Assembly (NCBI GenBank): GCA_031213475.1
Contig: JARUPZ010000007.1
Location: 10,253,458 to 10,317,457 of the forward strand
Reading direction: 5' to 3'
Source: Nereocystis luetkeana
Taxonomy: Eukaryota > Sar > Phaeophyceae > Laminariales > Laminariaceae
DNA length: 64,000 nucleotides
The notes beneath the pieces were generated by a model. The model was not told the DNA's origin and made no database searches. It saw only the letters and a list, made by a program, of their open reading frames with translations. Each line of letters begins with the position of its first letter. Position 1 is the stretch's first letter. A program made the position numbers and the translations under genes. This document shows, in pieces, positions 23,641 through 36,179 of this stretch.

Positions 23641-25311
23641 GCTTTGCGCCTCAAGAAACCTAAGCGCTAACCTGTCATATCAGATTATCCCCGACGCGTC
23701 ATAGCCCATGCCAAAGGCTGCGGGCTACCCCATCGACCAGAGGGTGGTTGTTGACTATGAATAGAAGGGATACTTCGTATAACCTTACAGGAGTACGTGA
23801 TGCAATACGACCGGTATGGCGATCGCGCTCCTCCTCGTGAGTCTCGGTCTACAGACTACGAGATACCAGTAGACTATAACTGGAGCGTGCCACTGCTTGT
23901 AGTGCATCGGTTGGTGTGTGTGCAGATTGGTGGAGCGCCCGAGACTCGCGAAAGGCGGCATCTTTTGAGCATCTATGGTGCATGCTGCAAAAAGAGCTCC
24001 AACTCGAATTCCAAGCTGCTCATCTTCAAACACACACGTCCAGCCCTCAATACGAGGCGGAGTCTATTGCACGGAACCGCGGCTTGCAGACACACTTTGC
24101 TGCGCTGCTTCGCACTCCGTGCTCTCTTCTTCTCAGACCTTAGAAGTCAATCGCCAAGCCCTTCGATATCTGATAAATACCAGTGCTCCTGCCAGAGAGT
24201 ATGCGAGAGGAAAGCGCGAGAGCGCAGCTGCCGAAACAGCACGCTGCGTAACCCGTTGGCTGGGAAACGCGACTTGGGGAAACGATACCAGCAGGAGCAA
24301 GCACTACTACTCTGTAATCCGGCAGAGCACTGCCAGAGATCTGCTGGTAGGAAGAGGTTGCTCTGGGTAAGACACCGAAGTCCGAGAACACCGTATCTTG
24401 AAATACAACTCCGAAACACCTCGGAAGGCGCCTGGGGCCAACATGACACCAGGCGTACCAGTTCCTGCTGTATGCGTGCAATCCTCGTGCAGCTGCTGTA
24501 TACCAGGTCACGAGTACCAGGTATACCAGGTATACGGCGTGCCCGAAACTGCACGACGTGCCGTCGCACCCCCGCATAGACACGTTTCCAACAGCATCCG
24601 CAAATGTGAGCAGACGAAGGCACCGGCAGAGAGCGCAACCCTCGATCATCGAGGCTCCGACAGGGACATAGTTCTAGGGCAACTGCGACTGGGGCACCGG
24701 CTTACCCCAGTGAAGCAGTGGTCGTGAGGTCCGTAGTCCACGCGAAACACGGTGTGGAATACAGTCGCTCCGGTTGCCAACCCAGTGAAGATTTTCCAAT
24801 TCCGGAGCGTCTGTGGCTTGAGAACCATTCTTGCTGCCTTCCTATCTCGACGTCGACCGTTAGGCGGGCAAGGCGAGTGTGGCTGCAGCAATGACTGCTA
24901 CTTAACGGTCAAAGAACCACTGTCACACAGCTGATACGCAGCAGCAACACAACGCAGCAAGCAAGAGTTCGGAGCGTGAGAGTTCCTACGACGACAGGGG
25001 GTTTCCATTACACATGAAAACGTATTTTCAAGGGGTCGGTTCCTAAAACCTCTACCAGGTACCAGGTACCTGGTATATTTTAATTTTGAAAACTTTAAGG
25101 GGCCGGTTCCTGAATTTCTACATTAAAAATACTTCGATTTCCGGAAACCGGAATCTTGTGGATTCGGAAACCGTCATAAAAAACGGACAAGGCAAAAGGG
25201 AGAGTATCTGTACTGTGCATCGGAATTTTTTACAACCGGAATCTGCCACCTATCATCAGATAGGTTGCATAGCTGCCCCCTTCCTCGTGGGGGTCACCCC
25301 CGGGCACCTCG

Positions 25312-25529
25312 TATTACGGGGGACCATAGTTAGTAGGACCCAATATTGTTATTACGGGGGGCCATAGTTAACAGGACCAAATATTGTTAGTAAAAATGGT
25401 TAAACATATAGGTTTTTATGTGTACCATAGGTCCTGTTAACTATGGTGCCCCGTAATAGTAAACAAGGTTAAATATATAGGTTTTTATGTGTACCATAGG
25501 TCCTGTTAACTATGGTCCACCATCATAGT
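25312..25529. mobile_element. Family A MITE interrupted by another family A MITE
   Basis: The outer copy (left arm 25312-25351, right part 25457-25529) is split at its internal TTGTTAGTAA by a complete inner copy at 25352-25456 flanked by TA on both sides. Confidence 0.85.
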
Positions 25530-26547
25530 AGTGCACGAGAAGACCCAGGACAACAGCAGTACAGCACATCAAGGAGTACAGACAGCACAAGAGTTCATAC
25601 GAATACGTAGCTGTTCAAAAAAAAAAAGCTGCTGCTGACGAGTTCACATTCGGTCGGGCTTCTTCGCTATTCGCATCGAACGAGCTGTTTCGAAAATTTA
25701 AATATCGAAATATCTTCATCTCGATCGAACACACCCGCTACTCGTACAACGATGATGTGCAACGACGATGACCAGCAAAGGTGTGAGCAGTGGGAAAGAG
25801 AGGCATCGACGCGCAACGCGGGCTTCGCAGCCGGCGTGCGAGAGCTAGCTGATGACGATGATGCTGATGAGGCTGTTTCCGAGTACAGTATTAAAGCGGT
25901 GGTGGTGGGACGGAACCTCTCCAGACGGTGGGCGTGTGAGGTGAGTGGCTTTAGATATAGTAAGAAAATACGCATTGTTTGAAGGGCGCGATTGGGTGGG
26001 CAATCGGGAAGACATCCTACTGTACATGCCGGTATTACACTAATCTTGATGATGACGATTGGATCATAGGATGACAACAGTAGCAGTCGCCCCAGTAGGC
26101 ACAGCGCTCCAGTAGGCACAGCCAAAAAATTGCGCACACACACCGGGCCTGAACGTGGCCTGGACGACGCATGAACAGCGTTGGGAACTAACTGCCAGAC
26201 ACAAAACGTACATACTTGTATGCATAAACTGCTTCTGAGTCCGCCTCGCAAGCGGTTTTTAGTGGTGATGGTGTCCTCACACTGGGTGATTTCCCTGAAA
26301 TCCTGCCTGGTTACATAACAAGCTGAGTTGTACAAATGCATCTCGATGGGAAAAAACAAGCAGAAAGTACCAGGAAATAATGCGCACGTCAGTATACCAG
26401 TAGGTAAGGGAACGGCTCCATAACGAGCTGTGCTGTACCATCCCGTATCACTCACAATCAATGATACCAGAAACGCACCCATGGTATTACAGTTGCAACC
26501 GGAAAAAGAAGAAAATCCAAAATAAAGTACGACGCTGCGTGGTCGGT

Positions 26548-26640
26548 GAAAACCCGATGTGCTCCGTCCAGGCATTGTAGGGGTGGGAGGGTCTATGACC
26601 ACACAACTACGGCCACATGCATGACAATGTGCCCCCCCCC
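26548..26640 (-). repeat. Family D fragment
   Basis: CGGTGAAAACCCGATGTGCT, CATTGTAGGGGTGGGAGGGT and a CATGACAATG end followed by poly-C. Confidence 0.65.
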
Positions 26641-27020
26641 CCAAGCCCCTCCGCGAGCTGCAAGCGTAAGGTCGTTTCTGGTTGACGGAACTATCGAGCC
26701 TTTTGCGAGTAGAGTCTTCTTGTTATGGCAATACAGTACCTGGTACACAGTATGTCGTACCAGGAATGTCATAGTCAGCTGTGAATCCTTGAGTTCGTCT
26801 ACTTACTATTAACAATGCGATAGTCTTTTTGTACGCTTGCAGTGGAACACGTATCATGTACTCAACTTGCTCGTATAATTGTCAGCTTTGAAGCAGTTGT
26901 GTGGTCGAATTGTGCGGACCGTCAAATTCCATACGACGCACTCAACTTGACCCAACGTTGTGCGAATATAAAATCACGTATTTTTCTAGTCGTGCGGTAA
27001 TCGTTTTGATCTTGGTGATT

Positions 27021-27130
27021 ATGCGGTGCGGTGCGGTGCGGGAGAAGGGTGCGGTGCGGTGTGGTGCGGTGTGAAGGGTGCGATGCGGTGTGGTGCGGTG
27101 CGGTGTGGTGCGGTGTGTTGTGGTGCGGTT
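27021..27130. repeat. GTGCG/GTGTG decanucleotide array
   Basis: Imperfect repeats of GTGCGGTGCG and GTGTGGTGCG with GGGAGAAGG-type interruptions. Confidence 0.85.
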
Positions 27131-27485
27131 CAGCACAATTTTTTTTTCAATGATATAGAGAGTGGTAAGGCCGAGTGGGCGTAGCCGACATACAGAACAG
27201 CGCGAAGCTCGAGAGAACGACCCCTACATAGAGGACAACGAGCTGTTCCATACCTGGTACTCAACCATGTATACTTTCAGACATATCTATGCAACCGGCA
27301 GCCCTTTTGAAGATGGTGACAAATATCCAACGTTATAAAACGAACGCAGACAAACCGGGCGTGCACAGAGTAGCCGTCTGAACTAAATGCACGCTGGTAT
27401 GTACGAATTATGCGGTTTGATACCTGAAATCTGCAGCCAATACCGATGATGTTTACGGTGCTGTGCTGATGCTACAGTAGTGATA

Positions 27486-27880
27486 GAGCTAGGGCCGGCG
27501 CTGAGGCTGGGACTGGGGCTGTGGCTGTGGCTGTGGCTGGGGTGGGGGGCTGGACGTGAGGTTGGGGCTGGAGCTGGGGCTGGAGCCAGAGCTGGGGCTG
27601 GAGCTGGGGCTTGGGTCGGGGCCAGGGCATGCACGTGGGCTGGGACTTGAGTCGGGGCTGGGACTGAGGAAGTGGCTAAGGTCGGGGCTGGATCTAACGC
27701 TGAGTCTCTCGCTAGGTCTGAGGTGGGACTGGGGCTGGAGCTAGGGCTGGGGCTGGGGCTGGGAATGGGGCTCGGGCAGGGACAGGGGCTGAGGCTGAGG
27801 CTCGGGCTGGAGTTGGGTTTTAGGCTGGGCCTGGGGCCGAGGCGGAGGCCAGCCCTGGGGCTGGAATTCGGACTGAGGTC
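27486..27880. repeat. GGGGCT hexamer-based array
   Basis: Degenerate repeats of GGGGCTGGAGCTG. A short related block recurs at 28640-28740. Multiple frames remain open because the unit is a multiple of three. Confidence 0.85.
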
Positions 27881-28612
27881 TTCGCGGGGATCCCATGGGA
27901 AGCCCGTGGGGTCTCCATGGGGTGTCCGCGAGCAGCCCATGGGGTGTTCGTGAGGTGTCCACGGGGCGCCCATGGGGTATGCGTGGTCTGGACAGCCCAG
28001 GGCACCCCATGGGTGGCCTATGGGGTGTGCCTTAAGTCCATGGGGGATCCGTGAGCAGCCCATGGGCAGCCCACGGGGTGTTCGTGGAGTGTCCGTGGGG
28101 CGCTCGTGGGGTGTGCATGGGGTGTCCTTGGGGCACCCATGGGGTGTGCGTGGGGTGTTCATAGGGTATCCATGAGGTGTGCGTGGGGTGTCCGCGGTGT
28201 GCCCGTCGAGTGTCCGCCGACAGTCCATGGGCACCCCATGGCCATAGGAAGCCCATGGGATGTCCGTGGGGTGTCCATGGGCAGCCCATGGGCAGTCCAT
28301 GACCATGAAAAGCCCATGGGGTGTCCGTGGGTGGGCATGATGTGTCTGTGGGGAGCCCATCGGCAGTCAATGGGGTATACATGGGATGCCAATGGTATGT
28401 CCGTGCGGTGTCCGTGGGGTGTTCGCTGGCAACCCTGGGGTGTCCATGGGGTGTAGGTTGCGGGTGTGTGGGCTGTCACCGTTCGGTGTCCGTGGGGTGT
28501 CCGTGGGGTGCTTTTGGGTTTTCTGTTCGTGAGGCGCCCATGGGATGTCCGTTGGGTGTCCATGGGGCGCTCGTGGGATTTCCTCCCATGGGATGTCCAT
28601 GGCGATTCATCA
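27881..28612. repeat. 12-bp minisatellite, GGGGTGTCCATG type
   Basis: Repeats of CATGGGGTGTCCGTGGGGTG, related to the CCCATGGG array that follows. The 325-codon minus frame over this area is a repeat product, not a gene. Confidence 0.85.
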
Positions 28613-28737
28613 AAAAGACAACTAAAGTAGGTCTCAGGCTAAGTATTGAACTGGAGCTGGGCTTTGAGTTTGAGCTGGCGCTGAGGCTTGGGCTTGGGTT
28701 TGGGCCTGGGCTGGAACTGAAGCCGGGGTTGGGGCTG

Positions 28738-31700
28738 GGGTAGCCCACGGATAGCCCATGGGTAGCCCACGGATAGCCCGTGGGTTACCCGTGGGTAATC
28801 TATGAGTTGCCCATGGATTGCCCGTGGGTTACCTGTGGGTAGCGCACGGGTAGGTAGCCTATGGGGAGCCCGTTGGTTACCCGAGGGTATCACATGGATT
28901 GTCCGTGGGTAGTCCATGGGCTTTCAGTGGGTGGTCCGAGTGTTATTCGTGGGTAGTCCATGAGTAGGCCATGGGTTGTCCGTGGGTAATCCAGGGGTTG
29001 CCCAGGGGTTTCCCAAGGGTTTCCCGTTGGTTACCACCCAGGGATAGCCCATGGGCTGCCCACGGGTAGCCCATGTCTTGTCCGTGGATAGCACACAGGT
29101 GGCCCGTGTGTAGCCCATGCGTTGCTCGTGGGTAGCCTACGGATAGCGCATGGGTATCCCATGGGTATCCCACAGGTAGCTATTGCGTCATCCATGGGTA
29201 ACCCACAGGTAGCTATTGGGTCACCCATGGGTTGCCCGTGGGCTTCCCGGGCGTACCCCATGTGTTTCCCATCGGGGAAGCCCATGGGAAACAGCCTATG
29301 GGTAGCCCATGTCTTGCCTATGGATAGCCCATGGGTTGCCCACGGGTAGCCCATGGGCTTCCAATGGCCAGCCTATGGCCATCCTATGGCCATCCCAAGG
29401 TCATCCGGTGGGTACCTCATGGATAGCCTGCGGGTGACCCATAAGTAGCCCATGACCTTTGGGTTGCCCATGCGTAGTCTATGGGCATCTCATGGCCACC
29501 CCATGGTCATCCCGTGCAAATCCCATGGGTGGCCTGCGGGTGGTCCATCAGCAATCCATGGGTATTCCGTGCGATACCCATACGTATCGCATACCCAAGG
29601 GTAGCCCATGGTTATCCCATGGGTAGCCCGTGGGAATCCCGTGCGTAGCCCATGCGTAACCCATGGGCATCGCACAAGCATTATTCCATGGGAAGCACGT
29701 GGGCAGCTCATGGGCAGCACGCGGGTATCCTGTAAAGAATCAATGTCTAGCCCATGAATATCCCACGGGCTACCCATGGGCATCTCATGGAAATCACATG
29801 GATAACCCATTGATAGTACGTGGGCATCTCATAAGGGTCCAATGCGCATCCCATGGGCATTCCATGGGCATCCCATGGGACACAATGCCACGGGATGCCC
29901 ATGGGATGCCCATGGGATGCCCGTGGGATGCCCATGGACTACCCGTGGGATACCCATGGGCTACCCATGGGCTACCTATCGGCTATCCACGTGCTACTCC
30001 CATAGGCCACCTATGGACCACCCGTGGGCTACCCATGGTTTTCCCATGAATAGCCCAGGGGCATCCCATGGGCATCTCATGGGCATCCCAATGGGTATCC
30101 CATGCGATACCCATACGTATCACATACCCAAGGGTATCCCATGGGTAGCCCGTGGGAATCAGGTGCGTCGCCCATGCATCACCCATGGGCATCCCACGAG
30201 CATCATCCCTTGGAAAGCACGTGGGTAGCCCATGGGCAGCACGTGGGTACCCTGTATGGACAGACAGCCCATGGGCTACCCATTGGCATCTCATGGAAAT
30301 CCCATGGGTAGCCCATTGATAGTACGTGGGTATCTCATGAGTATCCAATGCGCAACCCATGGACATCCCATGGGCATCCCATGGGACACAATGCCACGGG
30401 ATGCCCACGGGATGCCCATGAGATGCCCATGGGCTACCCATGGGCTACCAATGGACTACCCATGAACTACCCATCGGCTACCCATGGACTACCTATCGGC
30501 TATCCATGTGCTACTCCCATGGGCCACCATATAGACCACCCGTGGGCTACTCATGGTTCTCCAATAAATAGCCCAGGGGCATCCCATGGGCATCTCAAGG
30601 GCATCCCATTGGCAGCCCATGGGTATCCCATGCGATAATCATACGTATCACATACCCAAGGGTAGCCCATGGGTAGCCCATGGGTATCTCACGGGTAGCC
30701 CGTGGAAATCCCGTGCGTTGCCCATGGGCATCGCATAAGCATCATCCTAGCTAGCCCATGGGCATCTCACGGGTAGCCCGTGGAAACCCCGTGCGTTGCC
30801 CATGGGCATCGCATAAGCATCTTCCCATGGGAAGCACGTGGGTAGCCCATGGGCTGCACGTGGGTACCCTATAATAGACCACTGCCTAGCCCATGGAAAC
30901 CCCACGGGCTACCCATGGCATCACATGGAAATCCTACGGCTAACCCATTGATAGTACGTGGGCATCTCACAAGTATCCAATGCGCAGCCCATAGACTACC
31001 GATGGGTTACCCATGGGCTACCCATGGACTGCCTATCGGCTATCCATGTGCTACTCCTATAGGCCACCTTTGGCCCACCCGTGGGCTACCCATGGTTTTC
31101 CCATGAATAGCCCAGGGGCATCCCATGGGCATTTCATGGGCATCACCTTAGCCCCTTTAGAATTCCAGCCCCGTTTTGGGGACAATCCACTCAAATTCCA
31201 AGTAATTTTTCCCCAATTGTCCCCAAAACGAGTCTGCAGTCCTAAAAGGGTTAGTAGCCCATGGGCATCCCATGGGCATTCCATGCGTAGTGCATGGATA
31301 CCCCATGCGTTTATGTGGTGACCCATGGGAGGCCCATCGGTATCCACGGGTAGCCCACGAGTTTCTAGTGATGGCCCATGGGTAGCCGACACGTAGATGG
31401 AAGGGTAGCCCACGGGTAGCCCATGGGCATCTCATGGCATCCCGTGGGTAGCCCATGAGTAGCCCTTCGGTAGCCTTTGGGTAGCCCACGATTTTCTAGT
31501 GGTATCCCATAGGCATCCCATGAGCATCCCACGGGCATCCCATGGGCATCAAGTGAGCATCCCATAGGCTCCCATGGGCATCAAGTGAGCATCCCATAGG
31601 CATCCCACGGGCATCCCATGGGCATCCCATGGGCAGCCCACAGGTATCTCGTCTGTAGTCCATGGGGGTCCCATTGGCATCTCATAGGCATCCCATCGGC

Positions 31701-32128
31701 ATCCCGTGGGACGCCCATGGGTAGCCCATGAGTATATGGTGTACAGGTAGGCATTGCCCATGGGCATCCCATGTGCATACTATGGCCATCCCATGGGTAT
31801 CCCATGGGTTTCTCATGGGCTGCGTAGCCACGAGTGCTTAGTTGTAGCCCATGAGCAGCCCATGAGATGCCATGTTTTTAGCCCATGGGTATTCCACGGG
31901 CATTCCATGGGCATCCCATGGGCATCGCGTTGGCATCCCATGGGCATCCCATGAGTACGTAGCCCATTAGTAGCTTATGGGCATCCCAAGCCATCGGCAG
32001 CCCACGGGCAGGTCCAAGAGTGGTTCATTCGGGTAGCCCATGAGTATCCCACGGGTAGCCCATGAGTATCCCACGGGTAGCCCATGAGTATCCCACGGGT
32101 AGCCCATGGGAAACTCGTGAATAGCGCG
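28738..32128. repeat. Palindromic CCCATGGG minisatellite with higher-order structure
   Basis: Hundreds of copies of a 10-12 bp unit centred on the palindrome CCCATGGG with a TAG, CAT or TAT spacer. A marker block containing CATACGTATC recurs at about 29571, 30103 and 30632, giving a higher-order period near 530 bp. A family B MITE interrupts it at 31148. The end (32020-32105) has four 22-bp units. Many frames on both strands are open for 60-150 codons as a by-product. Confidence 0.9.
31148..31254. mobile_element. Family B (piggyBac-type) MITE inside the minisatellite
   Basis: Arms CCCCTTTAGAATTCCAGCCC and an inverse ending TGCAGTCCTAAAAGGG, both flanked by TTAG. The surrounding CCCATGGG array resumes immediately on both sides. 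Confidence 0.8.
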
Positions 32129-32129
32129 T

Positions 32130-33190
32130 GGAACCGGAATATGAGGGCAGTCACGAAACGATAAAGCAGACGAACATACAGAGGGCGCAGAATCGGTGCA
32201 GGCGAGGGTCAAGGATGGCGCCACCGCCATATATACATATATATTTTTTCCTCTGGCGGTTCCGTTTCATTTCGCTTCGGCCAATAATACCAAACTGTTC
32301 TTGGCCGATGGCTGGTTCGTGTAGAAAAAAAAATACGATTACTGCTGGAACTTCGTGAAAACTGACGGCCGGTTGACGATTGGTTGCTGACTGATCGCTG
32401 AATGACCGACGCACTGGCAATTCTCTTCCCGTTATTCCTCGTTTATTAAATTAGCCGTCACGCCACACGCTACGCCACGCCCAAAAAAAAAGAAGCAAAA
32501 ACGGAGAAAACCACGCATCTGCCCCCAACGAATGATATTTTCTTTGCTAGTCGCTGAAACTGGGGCGGCCGTAACACACTGGGCGCTATGCGGTAGGGCG
32601 AGGGAGAACCCTATATAGGCATCCAACCCGTCGTGCCATACGTCCCGCACACGAAAACTAGAGCTCTACATAAACAACCTCGAGCATGGTTCCCCCACGG
32701 ACAACCCCCCCCCCCCCCCCCACCCCCGACCACTGGTCACGCTGCTGGCTGGTGGTCTGTTGGTACATCCGTCACACACCCTAGACGAACGCACATTCTT
32801 CGTATACGCTCGAAAAAAGACACCGAAGAAACAACCTAGAACCCAGCCCAAGAGGTACAACCTAACCGGTGGGCGGCACGATTGATAGTGGGGAGCCAAC
32901 TACAAGGTAAAACTTTTCTGTTGTGTTGTACCTGGTATTTTGTTTTTGGTTTGCTCTTGTTCTGCTCCGATGTCATTTTTCCCAACGGACGCAACAATAA
33001 TGCGGCCCGTCGAACAAACACACGCTACGTATCTAAAATGTATCGCGCAGCAAAAAATCGCAGCAAAAAAAAAACGCACAGCACAGCCGAAGCCAACCGA
33101 GCAGCACACCGTGCGCGGCAGCGGCGACAGTATCTATCACCAGCAGCTGCAGCATTGTCACCAGCACCAGCACCAAATAGCAACAGCGGT

Positions 33191-33242
<52 letters not shown>

Positions 33243-33953
33243 GCAGCAGCAGCGCTAGCAGCAACAGCAGCGGTAGCAGCAACCCTAGCAACAGCAGCAG
33301 TATTATTAATAGCAGCAGCAGCAGCAGCAGCAGACAAGACTCTGCTTTCCCCTCCGCCCCTCTTATTGGCGCACCTCTCCGTCCAAAAGAAAATCTTAAG
33401 ACCGCTGCCCTCGTTCTTCACCCACGACAAACTCATCACGATGCCTACATCCTAAATCAGGGAGGAGCACCCGTTTTCAACTAACTTTCTCCACTGCACT
33501 TTCGCGGGGTACGCGCTCGCTTTCGAGCTCCTCCTCCTCTCGACCCTATCAGCGCAAAACAAAAACGCCTATCAAAACGAACGGCAATGCCAAGCAAAAA
33601 AATAACGGCTATCAAAATGGCATGCCCCAAAGAACGTAACGGATATCAAAATGGCACCCACCCATTCGTTCACCTCACGACCCGCGCCCCGCCATCCCTG
33701 CCCCACCTCCTATGCAGGCGATGTTTATCTAACATATGTACGTATATAGTCTCACGATCAAAGCGAGCCAGATCCTCCGCCCCAGCCACTGCCCCCCCCC
33801 TCGTCCCCCTTCTCCCTATCTATCCATTGAAAGTCCCTAGCGTGTGGGTACACAGCAACAAAAAATAATGAAATAAATTACACAAAAGCCGCACGCACGC
33901 TCGCACGCCAACAACTACAACGGGAAAAGGGTTGCCACAGCAGTAGCAGCAGC

Positions 33954-33987
<34 letters not shown>

Positions 33988-34430
33988 GCAAGAAACAATT
34001 TTTTCAAGGAGCACGGCGTTTCGTCATTCTTGCGCGGCTTACCGTATGCGGTAAGTAAAGGCACCCGCGCAACACCAAAAAGGTACCGCTAACAGCAGTA
34101 CGAGCGAACAATCTTCTTCGTCTGCAACTTGATGTAACGCCACAAAAAGGTACCCTGCCCTCCCCCTCGTCCCTACCTCACCCACCAACCTAAACCTTCC
34201 GCCAGAACAAATACCTAAATAAATGTGAACGAGGCCAACGAACAAAAAAAAAAGGGGAAACGAAAATGAAAGCGCTAGCGAAAACAAAAAGGCGCCGTGC
34301 AAAAAAAGGGCATCCCCAACCCCTACCACCACCTCCACCGCCTCAACCACCGCTGAAGGACAGACAGGGAACAAGGCCGCAGAGCAGCGCTAGCAGCGGA
34401 GCGCTACCCCTTAGCCCCCCCTCCCCTCGG
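32130..34430. other. Intergenic region between two minisatellites
   Basis: Apart from AGC arrays, a poly-C run near 32706 and A-rich tracts I see no gene with splice or motif support. Confidence 0.5.
33196..33335. repeat. (AGC)n microsatellite
   Basis: AGC/AAC trinucleotide array. A second one lies at 33941-33991. The Ser, Ala and Gln frames are artefacts of the repeat. Confidence 0.85.
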
Positions 34431-34433
34431 CCT

Positions 34434-35690
34434 GCCCCTGCCAGCGCCACGCCCAGGGCCCCGCCCGGGGCTACGCCCGGCACCACGCCCGAGGGCACGC
34501 CCGGCACCACGCCCTGCGCCACGCCCCGCACCACGCCCAGCAACGCGCCCCGGGCCTCGCCCGGGGCTAACCCCGGCGCCCCGCCCAGGGGTAACCCCCG
34601 CGCCTCGACCGGGGCTAACCCCCGCGCCTCGTCCTGGGCTAGCCCCCGCGCTTCGACCGGGGGTAACACCCGCGCCTCGCCCAGTGGTAACCCCCGCGCC
34701 TCGCCCAGGGGTAACCCCCGCGCCTCGCCCAGGGGTAACCCCCGCGCCTCGTCCGGGGGTAACCCCCGCGCCTCGCCCTGGGCTAGCCCCCGCGCCCCGC
34801 CCTGGGGAAGCCCCCGTGCCTCGCCCGGGGGTAACCCCCGCGCCCCGCCCTGGGCTAGCCCCCGCGCCTCGCCCGGGGGTAACCCCTGCGCCTCGTCCGG
34901 GGGTAACCCCCGCGCCTCGTCCGGGAGTAACCCCCGCGCCCCGCCCGGGGGTAACCCCCGCGCCCCGCCCGGGGGTAACCCCCGCGCTCCGCCCGGGGGT
35001 AACCCCCGCGCTCCGCCCGGGGGTAACCCCCGCGCTCCGCCCGGTGGTAACTCCCGCGCCCCGCCCGGTGGTAACCCCCGCGCCCCGCCCGGTGGTAACC
35101 CCCGCGCCCCGCCCGGGATTAACTCCGGGACCCCGCCCAGGGCTAGCCCCCGCACCTCGCCCAGGGGTAACCCCCGCCGCCCGCCCGGGGGTAACCCCTG
35201 CGGCCCGCCCGGGGATGAACCCCGCGGCCCGCCCGGGGGTAACCCCGGCACCCCGCCCAGGGCTAACCCCCGCGCCTCGCCCGGGGGTAACCCCCGCGAC
35301 CCGCCCGGCGGTAACCCCCGCGCCCCGCCCTGGGCTAGCCCCCGCGCCCCGCCCGGCGGTAACCCCCGCACCCCGCCCGGAACTAACCCCCGCGCCCCGC
35401 CCGGTAACCCCCGCGCCACGCCCAGGGCTAACCCCGGCACCTCGCCCAGGGCTAGTCCCGGCACCCCGCCCAGGGCTGACCCCCGCGCCTCGGCCGGTGC
35501 TAGCCCCTGCACTTTGCCCGGTGCTTACCCCCGCGCCCCGCCCGGGGCTACGGCCGGGGCTACGGCCAGGACTACTGCTGCCGGGGCTACGGCCGGGGCT
35601 GCGGCCGGGGCCCCGGCCGGGGCCCCGGCCGGAGCCGCGGCCGGAGCCGCGGCTGGGGCCGCGTCCAGAGCTGCGGCCGGAGCCTCGAGC
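34434..35690. repeat. 24-bp GC-rich minisatellite
   Basis: About 50 imperfect units of CGCGCCCCGCCCGGGGGTAA plus CCCC. Because 24 is divisible by three, long frames are open on both strands (up to 535 codons plus, 507 minus), each an 8-residue repeat such as PRAPPGGN. No exon signals or non-repetitive domain accompany them, so I treat it as non-coding. Confidence 0.85.
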
Positions 35691-36179
35691 GGAACCTTCG
35701 CGCATCGGCGCTGTACTTGTTCTTCCACCTGTACGATAGGCGTATCCATCCGCATGGGAGGGAGGAGGGAGGGGGGAAAAGAGGCAGGGGGGAGGGGGAG
35801 GGAGGGAGACAGGGGAAGGGGAGGAGCGGGAGGAGCAGGGGGGGGGGGGGGGGGGGAGGAGCTGGATAGATGAGACGAGCTGTGAGGAGCTGGAAAATGC
35901 GGGTACTGTACGTGGGACACACGCCACTCCGTCTATCAGGACGCTTCCCCTTTCGCGTAGCGTGCTGCATCGAAAGGAGGGGGGGGGGAGCGGTTCAAGG
36001 GGCGACGGGGAAGAAGGGGGGGGGGGGCTGCTGCTGGTGCTTTACCCGTGAAGTGAAGTGTACCAGCGTAACTGGGCTACAAATCAAGCCGCGGGTGCTG
36101 CTCTGCGCACACGAACGCACACTAGTTGAACTCGGCATAAAGGTACCCGGGTACAGTTCCTGGTCCGTAAAAAATAGGG

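Larger units (their letters stand above)
20620..25311. other. Intergenic region without a supported gene
   Basis: Contains a family C copy (21165-21295), poly-C tracts and several TACCAGGTA words. Uncertain open segments lie at 22267-22482 (plus), 23352-23640 (minus) and 23797-24650 (plus). None has splice or motif support. Confidence 0.5.

Noticed and set aside
23797-24579. Retroelement or virus-like gene in the 260-codon plus frame
   Set aside because: No reverse transcriptase, integrase, capsid or DDE motif can be seen; left as unassigned.
27383-28360. 325-codon minus frame rich in Pro, His and Met
   Set aside because: It is entirely made of the 6- and 12-bp arrays; unit length divisible by three keeps frames open. 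No unique domain or splice support.
32882-33484. Ser/Ala-rich frames over 33.0-33.5 kb
   Set aside because: AGC microsatellite readouts in three frames.
34266-35873. 535-codon plus frame and 507/389-codon minus frames, proline- or glycine-rich
   Set aside because: Produced by the 24-bp minisatellite on both strands at once; the non-repetitive start has no recognisable domain.
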